Positions 62,519 through 64,000 of a stretch of DNA of 64,000 nt are shown in pieces; within the stretch, counting starts at the first letter, position 1, and every line of letters begins with the position of its first letter. The stretch is from Weeksellaceae bacterium. GTDB lineage: Bacteria; Bacteroidota; Bacteroidia; Flavobacteriales; Weeksellaceae. The position numbers were made by a program, and so were the translations under genes. Location of the stretch: NCBI GenBank assembly GCA_022013695.1, contig JAKLPS010000020.1:1-64000 (forward strand), given 5' to 3'. Under the pieces are notes generated by a model. It saw only the letters and a program-made list of their open reading frames with translations. It was not told where the DNA came from and did no database searches.

Positions 62519-64000
62519 ATGAAAAGAACAGACATAAAAACAATTTTAGTAATCGGCTCAGGTCCCATCATCATTGGCCAAGCTGCGGAATTTGATTATT
62601 CGGGAACACAGGCTTGCCTTTCTTTGAGAGAGGAAGGTTACAGCGTGATTCTTATCAATTCCAATCCGGCAACGATAATGACGGACAAAGAGATTGCCGA
62701 CAAAGTTTATATCGAACCGATCTCTCTGGAATTTGTTTCCAGAATCATCAGAAAAGAACGCCCGGATGCATTGTTGCCAACGTTAGGCGGACAAACCGGA
62801 CTTAATATGGCGGTGGAATTACAGAAATCCGGAATACTGGAAGAATGTAAAGTGGAAGTTTTAGGAACCAAATTAGACGCCATCAACCAAGCAGAAGACA
62901 GAGACCTTTTCCGTGAATTGATGCATCAACTGAACGAGCCCGTTCCGGATTCCGACATCGTGACAACGGTGGAAGGCGCGATTAACTTTGCCAATAGAAT
63001 CGGTTATCCGGTCATCGTTCGGCCCGCTTTTACAATGGGCGGAACTGGTGGCGGAATTGCTGCCACAGAACCTGAACTTCGTGAAATTGCAGAACTTGGA
63101 TTGAAATATTCTCCCGTAACGCAATGTCTGATTGAGAAATCTATCGCAGGTTTCAAAGAGATTGAATACGAAGTGATGCGTGATAAAAACGACAACGCCA
63201 TCGTGGTTTGCAATATGGAAAACATCGACCCGGTTGGTGTTCACACAGGAGATTCCATTGTTGTGGCGCCTTCGCAAACACTTTCTGACAGAGAATATCA
63301 GATGCTGAGAAATGCATCTCTCAAAATCATCCGAGCTTTAGGAATCGAAGGCGGTTGCAACGTTCAGTTGGCTCTCGACCCAAATTCTTTTGATTATTAT
63401 ATCATTGAAGTGAATCCAAGAGTTTCGCGTTCATCGGCTTTGGCGAGTAAAGCAACCGGTTATCCGATTGCGAAGATTGCCGCAAAAATTGCCGTCGGAT
63501 TGACGCTTGACGAAATCAAAAATCCTGTAACCGGAACTTCCTACGCTTGTTTCGAGCCTGCTTTGGATTATGTCGTGACCAAGTTTCCAAGATTCCCTTT
63601 CGATAAGTTTGAAACGGCTGACAGAAGACTTTCTACTCAGATGAAAGCAACCGGAGAAGTAATGGCCATCGGAAGAAACTTCGAGGAGTCTTTGCACAAG
63701 GCGATCCGTTCTTTGGAAACCGGACTTCGTCATTTGGGATTGAAAACAAAACAGGCTTTAGCACTTACGGACGAGGAAATCGAAAGAAGAATCCGCGTTT
63801 GTGATGACGAAAGATTGTTCATCATCGGCGATGCTTTGAGAAGAGGTTACGACTGGGAACAAATCGTTGAATGGAGCAAAATTGATAAATTCTTCATCTG
63901 GAAAATCAAGAAATTAATTGATTTCGAGAAAATAATTGCAGCCAACAAATTCGATAAAGAAACTCTTCTCGAAGCCAAGAAGTTAGGTTTTGCAGACCTT
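62519..64000 (+). CDS. carB: Carbamoyl-phosphate synthase large subunit (partial, N-terminal 494 residues)
   Basis: CarB makes carbamoyl phosphate from bicarbonate, ammonia and two ATP. The frame is open from [20 protein letters not shown] to the window edge: 494 codons of an expected 1,050 to 1,080. The visible part covers the carboxyphosphate ATP-grasp domain (about 1-400), with [48 protein letters not shown] and [21 protein letters not shown]. It then runs into the oligomerisation domain. The second ATP-grasp and the allosteric domain lie outside the window. Confidence 0.97.
   Translation, partial: MKRTDIKTILVIGSGPIIIGQAAEFDYSGTQACLSLREEGYSVILINSNPATIMTDKEIADKVYIEPISLEFVSRIIRKERPDALLPTLGGQTGLNMAVELQKSGILEECKVEVLGTKLDAINQAEDRDLFRELMHQLNEPVPDSDIVTTVEGAINFANRIGYPVIVRPAFTMGGTGGGIAATEPELREIAELGLKYSPVTQCLIEKSIAGFKEIEYEVMRDKNDNAIVVCNMENIDPVGVHTGDSIVVAPSQTLSDREYQMLRNASLKIIRALGIEGGCNVQLALDPNSFDYYIIEVNPRVSRSSALASKATGYPIAKIAAKIAVGLTLDEIKNPVTGTSYACFEPALDYVVTKFPRFPFDKFETADRRLSTQMKATGEVMAIGRNFEESLHKAIRSLETGLRHLGLKTKQALALTDEEIERRIRVCDDERLFIIGDALRRGYDWEQIVEWSKIDKFFIWKIKKLIDFEKIIAANKFDKETLLEAKKLGFADL

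Overview
The window looks like a chromosomal segment of a Flavobacteriia member, most likely Weeksellaceae (Chryseobacterium/Epilithonimonas type). Reasons: AT-rich gene gaps, several TAnnTTTG-type -7 promoter boxes, almost no Shine-Dalgarno sequences, a type IX secretion cargo gene, the ArgF'-type N-acylornithine carbamoyltransferase, an OlsF-type two-domain acyltransferase and MenC for menaquinone. No phage, intact insertion sequence or CRISPR array was seen. The genus is an inference from gene content; no alignment was run.

Layout. 1-5.3 kb is the end of a surface polysaccharide cluster (two glycosyltransferases, a beta-helix protein, a nucleotidyltransferase, RfbC, a WcaJ-like initiating transferase). 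5.3-9.7 kb holds rimO, an RlpA-like protein and groESL. 9.8-15.2 kb (minus strand) has a lipoprotein, an M1 peptidase, menC and fbp. 15.4-24.7 kb has aspartokinase plus an OlsF-like acyltransferase, tRNA-Phe, coaD, ddl, a DgkA-like kinase, dnaN and pheT. 24.9-34.5 kb has hemN, hydrolases, queD, a NamZ-like muramidase, an ABC permease, a CBS-like cysteine synthase and a frameshifted T9SS cargo gene. 34.5-39.2 kb is a cyanophycin locus: cphA (synthesis) divergent from cphB and an isoaspartyl peptidase (breakdown).

39.4-49.9 kb is one long minus-strand array that reads as a carboxylate module: outer-membrane porin, MHS-type permease, two tiny membrane proteins, a symporter-histidine kinase fusion, a receiver-only regulator, and two acyl-CoA synthetases. 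50.0-59.7 kb is an arginine cluster in the N-acylated Bacteroidetes style: a divergent IS1-InsA-like DNA-binding protein, GNAT acyltransferase, argG, argC, argD, argF', argB, argE, argH and an Lrp/AsnC regulator. 59.9-64 kb is pyrB behind a leader-peptide attenuator, then carA, a four-helix-bundle gene and carB (cut by the window end). Arginine, carbamoyl phosphate and cyanophycin (an Asp/Arg polymer) functions therefore lie within 30 kb of each other.

Beyond the genes, three kinds of structure stand out. First, degenerate tandem repeats with a strict 7-bp period lie in the upstream gaps of at least seven genes (groES, coaD, pheT, cphA, the symporter small subunit, argD, carA). Second, an approximately 88-bp CTTTGCG-containing repeat abuts the start codons of several arginine genes. 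Third, an evenly spaced AAGATAAA operator-like array overlaps the arginine-cluster promoter.
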